64,000 nucleotides of DNA from Halomonas sp. ML-15 (lineage in GTDB: Bacteria; Pseudomonadota; Gammaproteobacteria; Pseudomonadales; Halomonadaceae). The notes under the pieces are model-generated. The model was not told where the DNA came from. It did not search any database and was given only the letters and a program-made list of their open reading frames with translations. The position numbers and the translations under genes were made by a program. Where the stretch lies: assembly GCF_014779595.1 (NCBI RefSeq), contig NZ_JACXZT010000010.1, positions 186,001 to 250,000 on the forward strand, read 5' to 3'. Position 1 is the stretch's first letter. Each line of letters begins with the position of its first letter. Positions 8,977-17,480 of this stretch are shown here, in pieces.

Positions 8977-10428
8977 TCACAGGCCGCCGATACACACATA
9001 CTTTAGCTCAGTAAAGTCGTCCAGGCCGTGGTGCGACCCTTCACGGCCCAAGCCTGATTCCTTGACGCCGCCGAAGGGCGCAAGTTCGGTGGAAAGCAGT
9101 CCTTCATTGACCGCTACCATGCCATATTCGAGGCCTTCCATCACATGCCAGATGCGTCGGTAGTCGCGTGCATAGAAGTAGGCGGCGAGGCCGAACTCGG
9201 TGTCGTTGGCCATGGCAATGGCCTGCTCGTCGCTGGTAAAGCGGAAGATCGGTGCCAGCGGCCCGAAGGTCTCCTCACGCGCCACACGCATCTCGGCGGT
9301 CACATCGGCGATCACCGTGGGCTGGAAGAAGGTGCCGCCCAGGGCATGGGGCTCACCGCCGCATATCAGTCGACCGCCCTTCGCCAGGGCGTCGTGGATA
9401 TGCGACTGCACCTTCTCGACGGCAGCGGCGTTGATCAGCGGGCCCTGTACGACGCCCTCATCGAGGCCGTTGCCGACCTCCAGAGTGGCCACCCGGGCGG
9501 CGAGTTTCTCGAGAAAGGCATCGTAGACGCCATCCTGAACCAGGAAGCGATTGGTGCACACGCAGGTCTGACCGGCGTTGCGAAACTTGGAGGCGATGGC
9601 GCCCTCCACCGCGGCATCGAGGTCGGCGTCGTCGAAGACGATAAAGGGGGCGTTACCGCCGAGCTCCATGGAGGCCTTCTTGACCGTGCCGGCACACTGC
9701 GCGAGGAGCAGCTTGCCCACCGGCGTGGAGCCGGTAAACGATACCTTGCGCACCCGCGGGTCGGTGGTCAGTACTTCGCCGATGGCGGCCGGGCGGCTGG
9801 CGGTCACCACGTTGAGCAGACCGTCGGGGAAGCCGACCTGCTCGGCCAGCCGGGCCAGGGCCAGGGCGGTCAGCGGAGTGGCTTCGGCGGGTTTGATCAC
9901 CACCGGGCAGCCGGCGGCCAGTGCAGGGGCGCACTTGCGGGTGATCATCGCCAGCGGGAAGTTCCACGGTGTGATGGCGGCGACCACGCCGATCGGTTCG
10001 CGCAGCACCAGCAGGCGCTTGTCGGCGCCGTGGCTGGGCAACGTCTCGCCAGCCATGCGCTTGGCCTGCTCTGCATAGAACTCGATAAAGGCGGCGCCGT
10101 AGGCGACTTCGCCGCGGGACTCGGCCAGCGGCTTGCCCTGCTCCAGTGTCATCAGGCGCGCCAGATCCTCCTGGTGCGCCATGATCGCCTCGAACCAGTC
10201 GCGGAGCAGCGCGCTGCGCTGCTTGGCTGGCGTCTTGCGCCATGCCGGCCAGGCCGCCTCGGCGGCGGCCACGGCGTCTCGCGCGGCATCGGCATCGAGG
10301 TCGGGCACCTCGGCCAGGGTCTCGCCGTTGGCCGGGTTGATCACCGCGAAGCGCTGGTCGCTGTCGCGCCAGGTGCCGGCGATGTAAGCCTTGTCGATCA
10401 TCAGATCGGGAAGTGAAGGTATGGGCAT
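8977..10428 (-). CDS. gabD: Succinate-semialdehyde dehydrogenase (NAD(P)+)
   Basis: Aldehyde dehydrogenase oxidising succinate semialdehyde to succinate, the second step of GABA breakdown. Family marks: VAAITPWNFPLAM, the cofactor-loop FTGSTPVGK, the general-base glutamate in MELGGNAPFIVFDDAD (about 255) and the catalytic cysteine in FRNAGQTCVCTNRF (about 288). The 483-residue length equals that of known GabD enzymes. AGGAGG lies five bases before ATG 10428. Transcribed ahead of gabT. The 178-bp gap upstream, shared with the divergent DUF1266-type gene, includes an AT-rich stretch (about 10458-10490) suitable for a promoter; no regulator gene lies beside it. Confidence 0.95.
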   Translation of the reverse strand: MPIPSLPDLMIDKAYIAGTWRDSDQRFAVINPANGETLAEVPDLDADAARDAVAAAEAAWPAWRKTPAKQRSALLRDWFEAIMAHQEDLARLMTLEQGKPLAESRGEVAYGAAFIEFYAEQAKRMAGETLPSHGADKRLLVLREPIGVVAAITPWNFPLAMITRKCAPALAAGCPVVIKPAEATPLTALALARLAEQVGFPDGLLNVVTASRPAAIGEVLTTDPRVRKVSFTGSTPVGKLLLAQCAGTVKKASMELGGNAPFIVFDDADLDAAVEGAIASKFRNAGQTCVCTNRFLVQDGVYDAFLEKLAARVATLEVGNGLDEGVVQGPLINAAAVEKVQSHIHDALAKGGRLICGGEPHALGGTFFQPTVIADVTAEMRVAREETFGPLAPIFRFTSDEQAIAMANDTEFGLAAYFYARDYRRIWHVMEGLEYGMVAVNEGLLSTELAPFGGVKESGLGREGSHHGLDDFTELKYVCIGGL

Positions 10429-10606
10429 GCTGCCTCCTGAGGGTAGATGGCCTGATTGTCATCATAATTGACGAAGTGTGCAATATATAAAACGACTGGC
10501 GGAGGAGGCGGTCTGTTTGACGCTCAACCATCGGCGCGTTGTTCGCTTTCGGCTACACTAGGCGCCGGTTGATGCATTGCCGTCTTTTGTCATGTCGAGG
10601 TGAGTC

Positions 10607-13066
10607 TTGGTCGATCCCCTGAATGCCTGGTGGGCTCAACAACTGGTGCTGTGCGGTTGGGCCTTCGAGCCCGATCCGACAGCGGTATCGGCAGAGCTGG
10701 CCGCCGAACGACTGGTCTACCTCGGGGTAGAAGAGCGCAGTGAGCTGGGCTGGCGACTGCTTGAAGCATTGCCTCCGGGCGCGCCCAACGCGCTATGCCA
10801 GCTCGATGCCTTGGAACTGCTGGCGCTGGCCGTGGCGGCGGGCTGGCTGCCTGCTGATCAGGCTGGCGTCTGGGTCAAGCGGCTGGGGGAAGAGATCTGT
10901 GGCCACTACCGAGATCTCGATGACTGGCTCAAGGCGCTGCTCAGCGTTCGCAGTGGTGAGGGCTGGGTACGCGGCGATGACGGTTTCTTCGAGGCCTGTG
11001 AGGCACTGGCACGCCTCGAGCAGGATGGCGATGGCGTGACCTGGGAGATGCTTGCTGCGCGTCTGGCGCACCGCGAGTCACTGGCGCCTCTGTGGCCCAG
11101 TGCGCCGGGAGAGTCGGTGTGGCGACTGCGGGCAGCCTTCGCTCCGACCCTGGCGCTACCACCGAGTCCGGGGCTCGACTGGCCGGATGTCGGCGCCTGG
11201 CTTGACGAGGTGTGGCAGGTTCACAGCCGTGACGAACTGATCCGGCTGCTGTTGTGGCTGGCCGGCCAGGGAGACCGCTACGGCTGGGACCTCGACGCCA
11301 GCCGTCTGCTCGAGCTGGACAGCGGCGAGCGCCAGGCGTGGCTCGCCGGACTGCAGGGCGCCGAGCCCTATGGACACGTGCTGTTGACCTTTGTGGCCCG
11401 CGGCGAGCCGCTCGAGTGGGCGGCCTGGGACTGGCTGCGACTGGTCGAGCTGGCGTACGCCGGCTGGTGTATGGAGTGGCTCAGCCAGGAGGAGGCCGAG
11501 GACTTTGCCGGCCACGCCCTGGATCTGCTGACGCGGCGCTATAGCGACTGGATGGCACTGGTCAACGCCTATCAGCGCGGTCGCAGCCTGTTCGAGGCCC
11601 GCGATCTTACCGGCGAGGCCGACCGCGATTGGCACCTGTTGCTGCAATCGCCGGCCAGTCCCTGGCGCGAGCCCTTGGCAGGTCTGCTGGAAGACCCCCT
11701 GCGCGAGCGCAGTCGGGCGGCGATGCGCGCCTGGCGCAGCGAGCCGCGCCACTGGGTGCTGGCGCTGGCCTCGATCCGCGAGCCGGATCTGCTCTACCGC
11801 CAGGGCGTCGCCGCGCCGCTGAGCGCGGCACGTCGCGATGACGCTCGCGGCTATTTGCGTGACACCCTGGGTCTGTTCCCCGACGACGGCGCCGACGGCC
11901 TGCGCCGCTACTGGCTGCCGGCCCAGGCGCATCATCTCAATCAACTGGCCGCCGATGCCAGCCACGGGGCGCTGCCCAAGACTCGCACGCCGTTCGGTGA
12001 GCCGCCGGCCGCAGCGCTGGCCCAGCGCAATGCCCTGGCCGGCTGTAGCCGTCATGCCGCCACCATCCATATGGCCGAAAAGTACGCGTTCTACCTGCAG
12101 ATGGTGATGGACAGTGAGGAGTTCGATGCCGCAGCGCTGGCCGATCAGGCCGAGTCGCTGCGCGGGGTGCTGTGCCGCTTCTATCCCGATGCGCGACGCT
12201 TGCTGTCGGCCTGGGCCGCCTGGGAGAGCGTGCTGCCCGACGGCGAGGGGCCGCTGCTGAGTCACGAGATCTGCTGGCACCGCGATGACCCAGGCAGTCC
12301 CTTTCATTGGCTCGACTGGGCGCCGGGAGCCTGGCAAGAGCCCGGCGATCGCCCCAGTCTGCCGCGCTTCACTGCGCTGGCCCTGGTCGGCCCTCTCAAT
12401 ACCAGCGCCTGGAGCGAACCGCTCCCCGAGAGTCCGCGTGAGTGCGAGGCGATCCGCGAATGGCTCGATAGTCACTATGGCCTGCATAGCGCAGAGGGTG
12501 TGGCCGAGTTTCTGGACTTCCTGCTCGGCTCAGGCGATCGCCAGGAGTACCAGATCAACTATGCGCCCTATACCCTCAATGGCGCACGGCTGGCCTCCGA
12601 AATCGCCACCCTGGAGTCCGGAGACTGCGGGGAAGAGGACCGCAACCACCTGCTGCGGCTCGCGCGTGTGCGTGACAATGAAGATGGCTGCAACGACATC
12701 GACATGACGGCCTGGGATATTGCCCAGGCGGTGGATCTGGCGATAGCCGCGCGTCAGCTGAACTGGCTCGACGAGGCGGCCTTCGCCGCGGCACTGGAGC
12801 GCGCCACGCGGCTGGCCGCCGAGCATTACGGCGGTTGGTCGGCCTATGCGCGTGGCCTGTATGCCGGCTTCTCGTTCTTCATGGGTGAGACCGAGGAGCG
12901 CGCGGCCTTTCTGGCCAGCTTTCGCGAGGCGCTGGTCGCTTGGCTGACTGGCGCGCCGCCGCTGGCCGGGTCCTGGGCGAGCCTCGACTTCCCCGGTGCG
13001 CGTCCGCGCCACTGGGCGCCGATGCATATTGATACGCTGCCGGGAGATGCGCGCACCCTCCATTAA
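10607..13066 (+). CDS. Large DUF1266-type multi-repeat protein
   Basis: A 819-residue, tryptophan-rich, acidic soluble protein with no signal peptide or membrane span. The C-terminal part (about 699-785) looks like DUF1266, the module of E. coli YbeU and YbeR: WDIAQAVDLAIAARQLNWL, then a stretch of about 20 residues, then HYGGWSAYARGLYAGFSFF. Related helical modules with the same WL...Y..W spacing appear near 66-120 (LELLALAVAAGWL, HYRDLDDWLKAL) and 272-325 (WDWLRLVELAYAGW, RRYSDWMALVNAYQRG), and more loosely near 489-545. The start is TTG 10607, with GAGGTGA a few bases upstream. No function is established for the domain. Divergent from gabDT. The gene's GC and codon use fit its neighbours. 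Confidence 0.75.
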   Translation: MVDPLNAWWAQQLVLCGWAFEPDPTAVSAELAAERLVYLGVEERSELGWRLLEALPPGAPNALCQLDALELLALAVAAGWLPADQAGVWVKRLGEEICGHYRDLDDWLKALLSVRSGEGWVRGDDGFFEACEALARLEQDGDGVTWEMLAARLAHRESLAPLWPSAPGESVWRLRAAFAPTLALPPSPGLDWPDVGAWLDEVWQVHSRDELIRLLLWLAGQGDRYGWDLDASRLLELDSGERQAWLAGLQGAEPYGHVLLTFVARGEPLEWAAWDWLRLVELAYAGWCMEWLSQEEAEDFAGHALDLLTRRYSDWMALVNAYQRGRSLFEARDLTGEADRDWHLLLQSPASPWREPLAGLLEDPLRERSRAAMRAWRSEPRHWVLALASIREPDLLYRQGVAAPLSAARRDDARGYLRDTLGLFPDDGADGLRRYWLPAQAHHLNQLAADASHGALPKTRTPFGEPPAAALAQRNALAGCSRHAATIHMAEKYAFYLQMVMDSEEFDAAALADQAESLRGVLCRFYPDARRLLSAWAAWESVLPDGEGPLLSHEICWHRDDPGSPFHWLDWAPGAWQEPGDRPSLPRFTALALVGPLNTSAWSEPLPESPRECEAIREWLDSHYGLHSAEGVAEFLDFLLGSGDRQEYQINYAPYTLNGARLASEIATLESGDCGEEDRNHLLRLARVRDNEDGCNDIDMTAWDIAQAVDLAIAARQLNWLDEAAFAAALERATRLAAEHYGGWSAYARGLYAGFSFFMGETEERAAFLASFREALVAWLTGAPPLAGSWASLDFPGARPRHWAPMHIDTLPGDARTLH

Positions 13067-13387
13067 GAGGACGTCTACAAAAGGGCTGCACTCGGACAGC
13101 ACGTTTGCTGACGTATGTAGCGCCTCCTTAACGAAACGTTACGTTACAGGCTGTCGCCAAACGCCATAACATGCATTATATTCATCAGGTTATTGTCAAC
13201 AGGCGCTTCCTGTCAGGCGCCTGACTCTCCCATTGGCATTGGACCGCTGACAGGCCGCTATGGACGTGGTACGTCGGGCATACGCCCTGGGCACCACTTC
13301 CACAGCGACGTCAAACTGCCCTCGACACGCGTGTACGCGTGACGGCATTGGCGTGCGGTTCGCGTATTCGTGAACGAGGTCGCTGGA
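13067..13387. other. Intergenic region with several inverted repeats
   Basis: About 320 bp with no convincing gene. It holds a TAACG...CGTTA inverted repeat (13129-13146), a 7-bp stem CAGGCGC/GCGCCTG with a 10-base loop (13200-13223) and, near the downstream gene, CACGCGT-GT-ACGCGTG (13326-13341). The middle hairpin may end the DUF1266-type transcript; the last repeat lies about 47 bp before the NlpC/P60 start and could be an operator. An AT-rich patch at about 13170-13200 could hold the promoter. Confidence 0.45.
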
Positions 13388-13984
13388 ATGTTGCGTATTG
13401 CTGGCGTATGTCTACTGCTTGGCATCTTGGCTGGCTGTGCTGGAACACCGCAAGAAGAGCCGCCTGCCGATTACTTCAGTACCTCCATGCCGTCTCTCGA
13501 CCATGACCCGCTGATGTCGCCGGTCGATAATCCGATTCGTGAGATGCGCAGTTTCCAGCGGCCTTCCCCTGCGCTGGTGCGCCAGGCGCTGCTGGCCCAG
13601 CATGAGCGCTGGGTAGGTACCCCCTATCGCCTCGGCGGAGAAGGTCAGGCCGGTATCGACTGCTCGGCGCTGATGCAGCATGTCTTCAACGACAGTTTCC
13701 GCATGGATCTGCCGCGCACCACCGACTCCCAGGCACTGCAGGGCAGCCGCATCGAGCGTAGCGAGCTGCGCCCGGGTGACCTGGTCTTCTTCCGTCCGCC
13801 GGGACCCTACAACCATGTCGGCGTCTACGTCGGCGACGGCTACTTCCTGCACGCCTCCACCTCCCAGGGCGTGATCCTCTCCGAGGTCGATAACGACTAC
13901 TGGCAGCGCCACTACTGGCAGTCGCGGCGGCCGATGGATCAGAACCAACTGGCCCAGCGCGCCGCCTGGACTCAGCGCGGCTGA
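13388..13984 (+). CDS. NlpC/P60-family lipoprotein, peptidoglycan hydrolase (MepS-like)
   Basis: Outer-membrane-directed lipoprotein with an NlpC/P60 cysteine peptidase domain, expected to cleave stem-peptide or cross-link bonds in peptidoglycan as E. coli MepS (Spr) does. The N-terminus is a lipoprotein signal with lipobox LAGC. The catalytic cysteine is in GIDCSALMQHVF, and the histidine in YNHVGVYVGDGYFLHAST. I prefer ATG 13388, since the signal peptide then begins at once; a GTG six codons earlier is possible. Its last 13 bases overlap the end of the convergent LysR gene. Confidence 0.85.
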   Translation: MLRIAGVCLLLGILAGCAGTPQEEPPADYFSTSMPSLDHDPLMSPVDNPIREMRSFQRPSPALVRQALLAQHERWVGTPYRLGGEGQAGIDCSALMQHVFNDSFRMDLPRTTDSQALQGSRIERSELRPGDLVFFRPPGPYNHVGVYVGDGYFLHASTSQGVILSEVDNDYWQRHYWQSRRPMDQNQLAQRAAWTQRG

Positions 13985-14862
13985 TCGGGGTGTTCGAGGA
14001 CGAAATCGACGAACGCCTGCTCGGCCCGCGACAGGCTGCTGCCGCGAGCCCAGGCCAGCGATAGTTCGAGCCAGGCTCGGGGTGCGAACGACACCGCGGC
14101 CAGTCCTGGCTCGTCGATGACCCGACGCAGGAAGGTGGTGATACCGAAGCCCTGGCGGACGATGGCCTTGGTCAGCGGTATCAGGTTCGACTGAAAAGCG
14201 ACGTCGGCCTGGTGGCCGCCTGCCTCGGCCAGGGCGTCGACGAACTCGCGATGGAAATAGCCGTCCTGAAACAGCACCAACGGCTCGCTGAAGAAGTCCC
14301 GCGGCGAGACGCTGGCACGTCCGGCAAAGGGATGATCCTCCGGCACGCACACCACCATCTCCTCGCGCAGAAAGTGGCGCCGCTCCAGCCCCTGGCTGCT
14401 GGCGTCGTCCATCACCACGCCCAGATCCAGTTCGCCAGCGTTGATCATGCGCTGCAGCCGTCGGGTGCCGGCCTCGACCACCGTCAGGCGGATACCCGGA
14501 TGACGCGCCTTGAAACCCATCAGTAGCGGTGGGAAGTAGTAGGAGCCGAGCATCGAGGGGATGCCGATACGTACCTCGCCCTTGACCAGACCGTGCAGTT
14601 CGCGCATCGCCAGATGTGCCGCCTCGGCGCGTTCCAGCAGCGCCTTGGCGTGGGTGTAGAGTGCCTCGCCTTCAGGGGTGAGGCTGATGCGCCGCTCGTG
14701 GCGATGGAACAGGGTCAGCTCCAGCCGTTTTTCGAGATTGGCGACAGTCTGGCTGATCGCCGACTGCGCCACATGGCGGTCGCGGGCGGCGGCGCTGAAG
14801 CCGCGATGATCCGCCACGCTGACGAAACACTGCAGGGCGCGCAGGTCGAAGGGTAAGCTCAT
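13972..14862 (-). CDS. LysR-family transcriptional regulator
   Basis: A 296-residue LysR regulator: N-terminal winged HTH (LRALQCFVSVADHRGFSAAA through LEKRLELTLFHR) and a type-2 periplasmic-binding-fold effector domain (EVRIGIPSMLGSYYFPPLL onward). It is divergent from the MFS exporter gene with an 87-bp gap, the classical layout for a LysR regulator of the neighbouring transporter, so it probably controls that gene and itself. The effector is unknown. Its 3' end overlaps the convergent NlpC/P60 gene by 13 bases, leaving no space for a terminator. Confidence 0.9.
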   Translation of the reverse strand: MSLPFDLRALQCFVSVADHRGFSAAARDRHVAQSAISQTVANLEKRLELTLFHRHERRISLTPEGEALYTHAKALLERAEAAHLAMRELHGLVKGEVRIGIPSMLGSYYFPPLLMGFKARHPGIRLTVVEAGTRRLQRMINAGELDLGVVMDDASSQGLERRHFLREEMVVCVPEDHPFAGRASVSPRDFFSEPLVLFQDGYFHREFVDALAEAGGHQADVAFQSNLIPLTKAIVRQGFGITTFLRRVIDEPGLAAVSFAPRAWLELSLAWARGSSLSRAEQAFVDFVLEHPDQPR

Positions 14863-14949
14863 AAGCAGATCCGATGGCGGCTATCAAAAGTTGCTGTTTG
14901 GCTTATTGGTCAGAAGCGTCGATCATGCCTGTCCCATAGGGAGACGTCC

Positions 14950-16140
14950 ATGATCGAAGCCCATAGCCGCGCCTGGTGGCGCGCCACCCTGGCCCTCTGC
15001 CTCGGGTCCTTCACGGTATTCATCAATCTCTACGCACCGCAGCCGCTGCTGCCCGAACTGCGCCAGGTATTCGGTATCTCGACCCTGGCCGCGGGCCTGG
15101 TGATGTCGGTATCGACGCTGGCGTTGGCGCTGGCGCTGCTGGTGTTCGGCACCCTCTCCGACGCCATCGGCCGGCGCGGCATCATGCTGGTGACCCTGGT
15201 GCTGACCACGCTGTGCAGCCTGGGCCTGGCGCTGGCGCCCAACTACCACACGCTACTGTGGTTGCGGGCCGTGCAGGGATTCGTGCTGGGTGGCCTGCCG
15301 GCGGTGGCGATCGCCTGGATGGGCGACGAGTTCGACAGGCGTGGATTGATGCTGGCGGTGGGGCTGTATATCAGCGCCAACACCCTGGGTGGCATCGGCG
15401 GTCGTGTGATGGGCGGTTTCGCCGCCGACCTGGGAGGCTGGCAGGCCAGCTTTGCCACCGTCGGCGCGGTCAGCGTGGTGTGTGTGGCGCTGTTCTGGAA
15501 GCTGCTGCCGGCGTCGCGCCATTTCCAGCCGCAGCCGTTTCGGCTGCGCGCGGCGCTGGGGTCGATCGCCGGCCACCTGCGCAATCCGCTGCTGTTTGGC
15601 GCCTACCTGATCGGCGGGCTCAATTTCCTGATCTTTATCAACCAGTATAGCTATATCACCTTCCGCTTGAGTGAGGCGCCCTACGGCCTGGCCACTCAGT
15701 GGCTGGGGATGATCTTCGTCACCTACCTTGGCGGTACTCTGGGGGCTTCGCTATCGGGGCGCGCCGCTCAGCGGCTGTCGCAGCCGCGCTGCATGATGCT
15801 CGGGATTGGAATCTTCGCGTTTGGCACGCTGCTGACGCTGGCCGGCTCGCTGACGGCGATCATCATTGGGCTGACCGTCAACGCCTTCGGCTTCTTCTTC
15901 GCCCATTCGACGGCCTCGAGCTGGGTCGGGCGCCACGCCAAAACCGCACGCGGCAGCGCCTCGGCGCTCTATCTGGTGTTCTACTACGTCGGCGCCAGCC
16001 TCGGCGGCTTCTATCTGGAGCCGTTCTGGCAGCTGGCTCACTGGTGGGGGGTGGCGCTGGCCTCATGGCTGGTGCTGGCGGTGACCCTGGGGCTGGCCGG
16101 CTGGCTAGGGATCAAGGAGCGCGCCGGGCACGCTCCCTGA
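14950..16140 (+). CDS. MFS transporter, YnfM-like
   Basis: A 396-residue major-facilitator protein with 12 hydrophobic segments. The opening FINLYAPQPLLPELRQVFG and the loop 2-3 motif GTLSDAIGRRGIM resemble the YnfM branch of drug:H+ antiporters, whose substrates are mostly uncertain. GGGAG lies six bases before ATG 14950. It is paired divergently with a LysR regulator. It ends 15 bp before the convergent azurin gene. Confidence 0.9.
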   Translation: MIEAHSRAWWRATLALCLGSFTVFINLYAPQPLLPELRQVFGISTLAAGLVMSVSTLALALALLVFGTLSDAIGRRGIMLVTLVLTTLCSLGLALAPNYHTLLWLRAVQGFVLGGLPAVAIAWMGDEFDRRGLMLAVGLYISANTLGGIGGRVMGGFAADLGGWQASFATVGAVSVVCVALFWKLLPASRHFQPQPFRLRAALGSIAGHLRNPLLFGAYLIGGLNFLIFINQYSYITFRLSEAPYGLATQWLGMIFVTYLGGTLGASLSGRAAQRLSQPRCMMLGIGIFAFGTLLTLAGSLTAIIIGLTVNAFGFFFAHSTASSWVGRHAKTARGSASALYLVFYYVGASLGGFYLEPFWQLAHWWGVALASWLVLAVTLGLAGWLGIKERAGHAP

Positions 16141-16155
16141 TAGATGGCTAGGGCA

Positions 16156-16605
16156 TCAGTCGACCAGCGTCACGCTGCCGTGCATGATCCCCGAGTGGCC
16201 GGGGAAGCTGCAGAAGAAGGCGTAGCTGTCGTCACCATCGAGTGCATCGACGTCGAAGGTCACCGAGGTGCTCTCGCCGCCGCCAATCATCTCGGTATAG
16301 GCGATGATGCGCTCGTCGTCGGGAACGATATAGTCATTCTCCGGGCCGGCCGCCATGCTCGCCTCGGCGACATCGGCCATGTCCGCTTCCCGGGTCAGCA
16401 CCCAGTTGTGGCCCATGGTCTCGACGCCCATGCTGCCCACATGCTCCAGCTCGAGGGTGAAGGTATCGCAGCTCTGGCTGATCTCGATGCTATCGGTATC
16501 GAACTGCATCTGGTCGTTGGACTCCACCACGGCGCTACACTCATCAGCCATGGCGGGTAGGCTCAGCAAACCGAGAAATGCGGCGGCTACCATTGGACGA
16601 ATCAT
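16156..16605 (-). CDS. azu: Azurin (periplasmic type-1 copper protein)
   Basis: Small blue copper electron carrier. A signal peptide (MIRPMVAAAFLGLLSLPAMA) is cut before DECSA; the mature protein of about 129 residues aligns with Pseudomonas azurin throughout, including NDQMQF and MGHNWVL. All copper ligands are visible: the histidine in MGHNWV, then Cys, His and Met in CSFPGHSGIM. The cysteine pair ECS...SCD forms the usual disulfide. ATG 16605 is chosen since GGGAG lies seven bases upstream; an earlier in-frame start would add non-signal residues. It lies downstream of the exported MsrA gene on the same strand, 124 bp apart. Confidence 0.95.
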   Translation of the reverse strand: MIRPMVAAAFLGLLSLPAMADECSAVVESNDQMQFDTDSIEISQSCDTFTLELEHVGSMGVETMGHNWVLTREADMADVAEASMAAGPENDYIVPDDERIIAYTEMIGGGESTSVTFDVDALDGDDSYAFFCSFPGHSGIMHGSVTLVD

Positions 16606-16729
16606 CTGCGACTCCCTTGCTTGTGAAAGACAATGAGATTCAATCACATTAATGCGGGCGTGTTCTACTTCCCTGACGATGCAGGGTGCGGTGAATCGTC
16701 ACATGTCAGCCGCAGGCGGTGAGCTTCCG

Positions 16730-17338
16730 CTACAGGCCGCCGGCTTCGTCGCCCCAGATTTCCTCGAGGCGCTCTTCACGCCCGCAGGCCGATTTATAGA
16801 AGCGGTAGCGCAGCGGATTCTCCTGATAGTAGTTCTGGTGGTATTCCTCCGCGGCATAGAAGGTCTCGAAGTCGTTTATTTCGGTGGCAATGGTGCGGTC
16901 GAAACGTTCGGCAACGGCGTCACGGCTGGCCTCGGCCAGGGCGCGCTCCTCGTCGCTGGCGGTGAAAATCGCGCTGCGATAGGCCTCGCCGGCATCACAG
17001 AACTGGCGGTCTTCGGCGAAGGGGTCGACATTGCGCCAGAACACGTGCAGGAGCGTCTCGTAGTCGACCCGCTCCGGGTCATACTCGACCTTGACCACCT
17101 CGGCGTGGCCGGTGCCGCCGCTCACCACCTGTTCGTAGCTGGGGTTTTCGACATGGCCGCCGCTGAAGCCCGAGGTAGTGGCGACCACGCCATCGACGGC
17201 GTCGAAGAACTCCTCCACGCACCAGAAGCAGCCGCCGCCGAATACCGCTTCGGCGGTCGACTGGTTGGCCTCATCGGCGTGGGCGGCAAGCGGTAGCAGG
17301 GCGAGCAGGGCGTAGCGAAGCGGACGAATCGATGTCAT
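16730..17338 (-). CDS. msrA: Exported peptide-methionine (S)-S-oxide reductase
   Basis: MsrA, reducing methionine-S-sulfoxide in proteins. The active-site motif [11 protein letters not shown] is intact and the downstream EYHQNYYQ segment is typical. Unlike cytoplasmic MsrA it begins with a signal peptide ([21 protein letters not shown]), so it should act in the periplasm. Resolving cysteines may be the one in [12 protein letters not shown] or in KSACGREE. The electron donor in the periplasm is not identified here; the nearby disulfide-reductase fusion is a speculative partner. No strong ribosome site precedes ATG 17338. Confidence 0.92.
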   Translation of the reverse strand: MTSIRPLRYALLALLPLAAHADEANQSTAEAVFGGGCFWCVEEFFDAVDGVVATTSGFSGGHVENPSYEQVVSGGTGHAEVVKVEYDPERVDYETLLHVFWRNVDPFAEDRQFCDAGEAYRSAIFTASDEERALAEASRDAVAERFDRTIATEINDFETFYAAEEYHQNYYQENPLRYRFYKSACGREERLEEIWGDEAGGL

Positions 17339-17480
17339 GGTTATTGGCCGTTGGAGGAGGATGCCTGCTTTGATGGCTTGAAAGCGGGACGGTTCCCAAT
17401 AGTGTAAGGATCTGTCGTCGGGTGACGACAGAGCGGCAAGTGAACTGCCTGTCCCGGGCGGCTACCCCGATCACGGAGAG

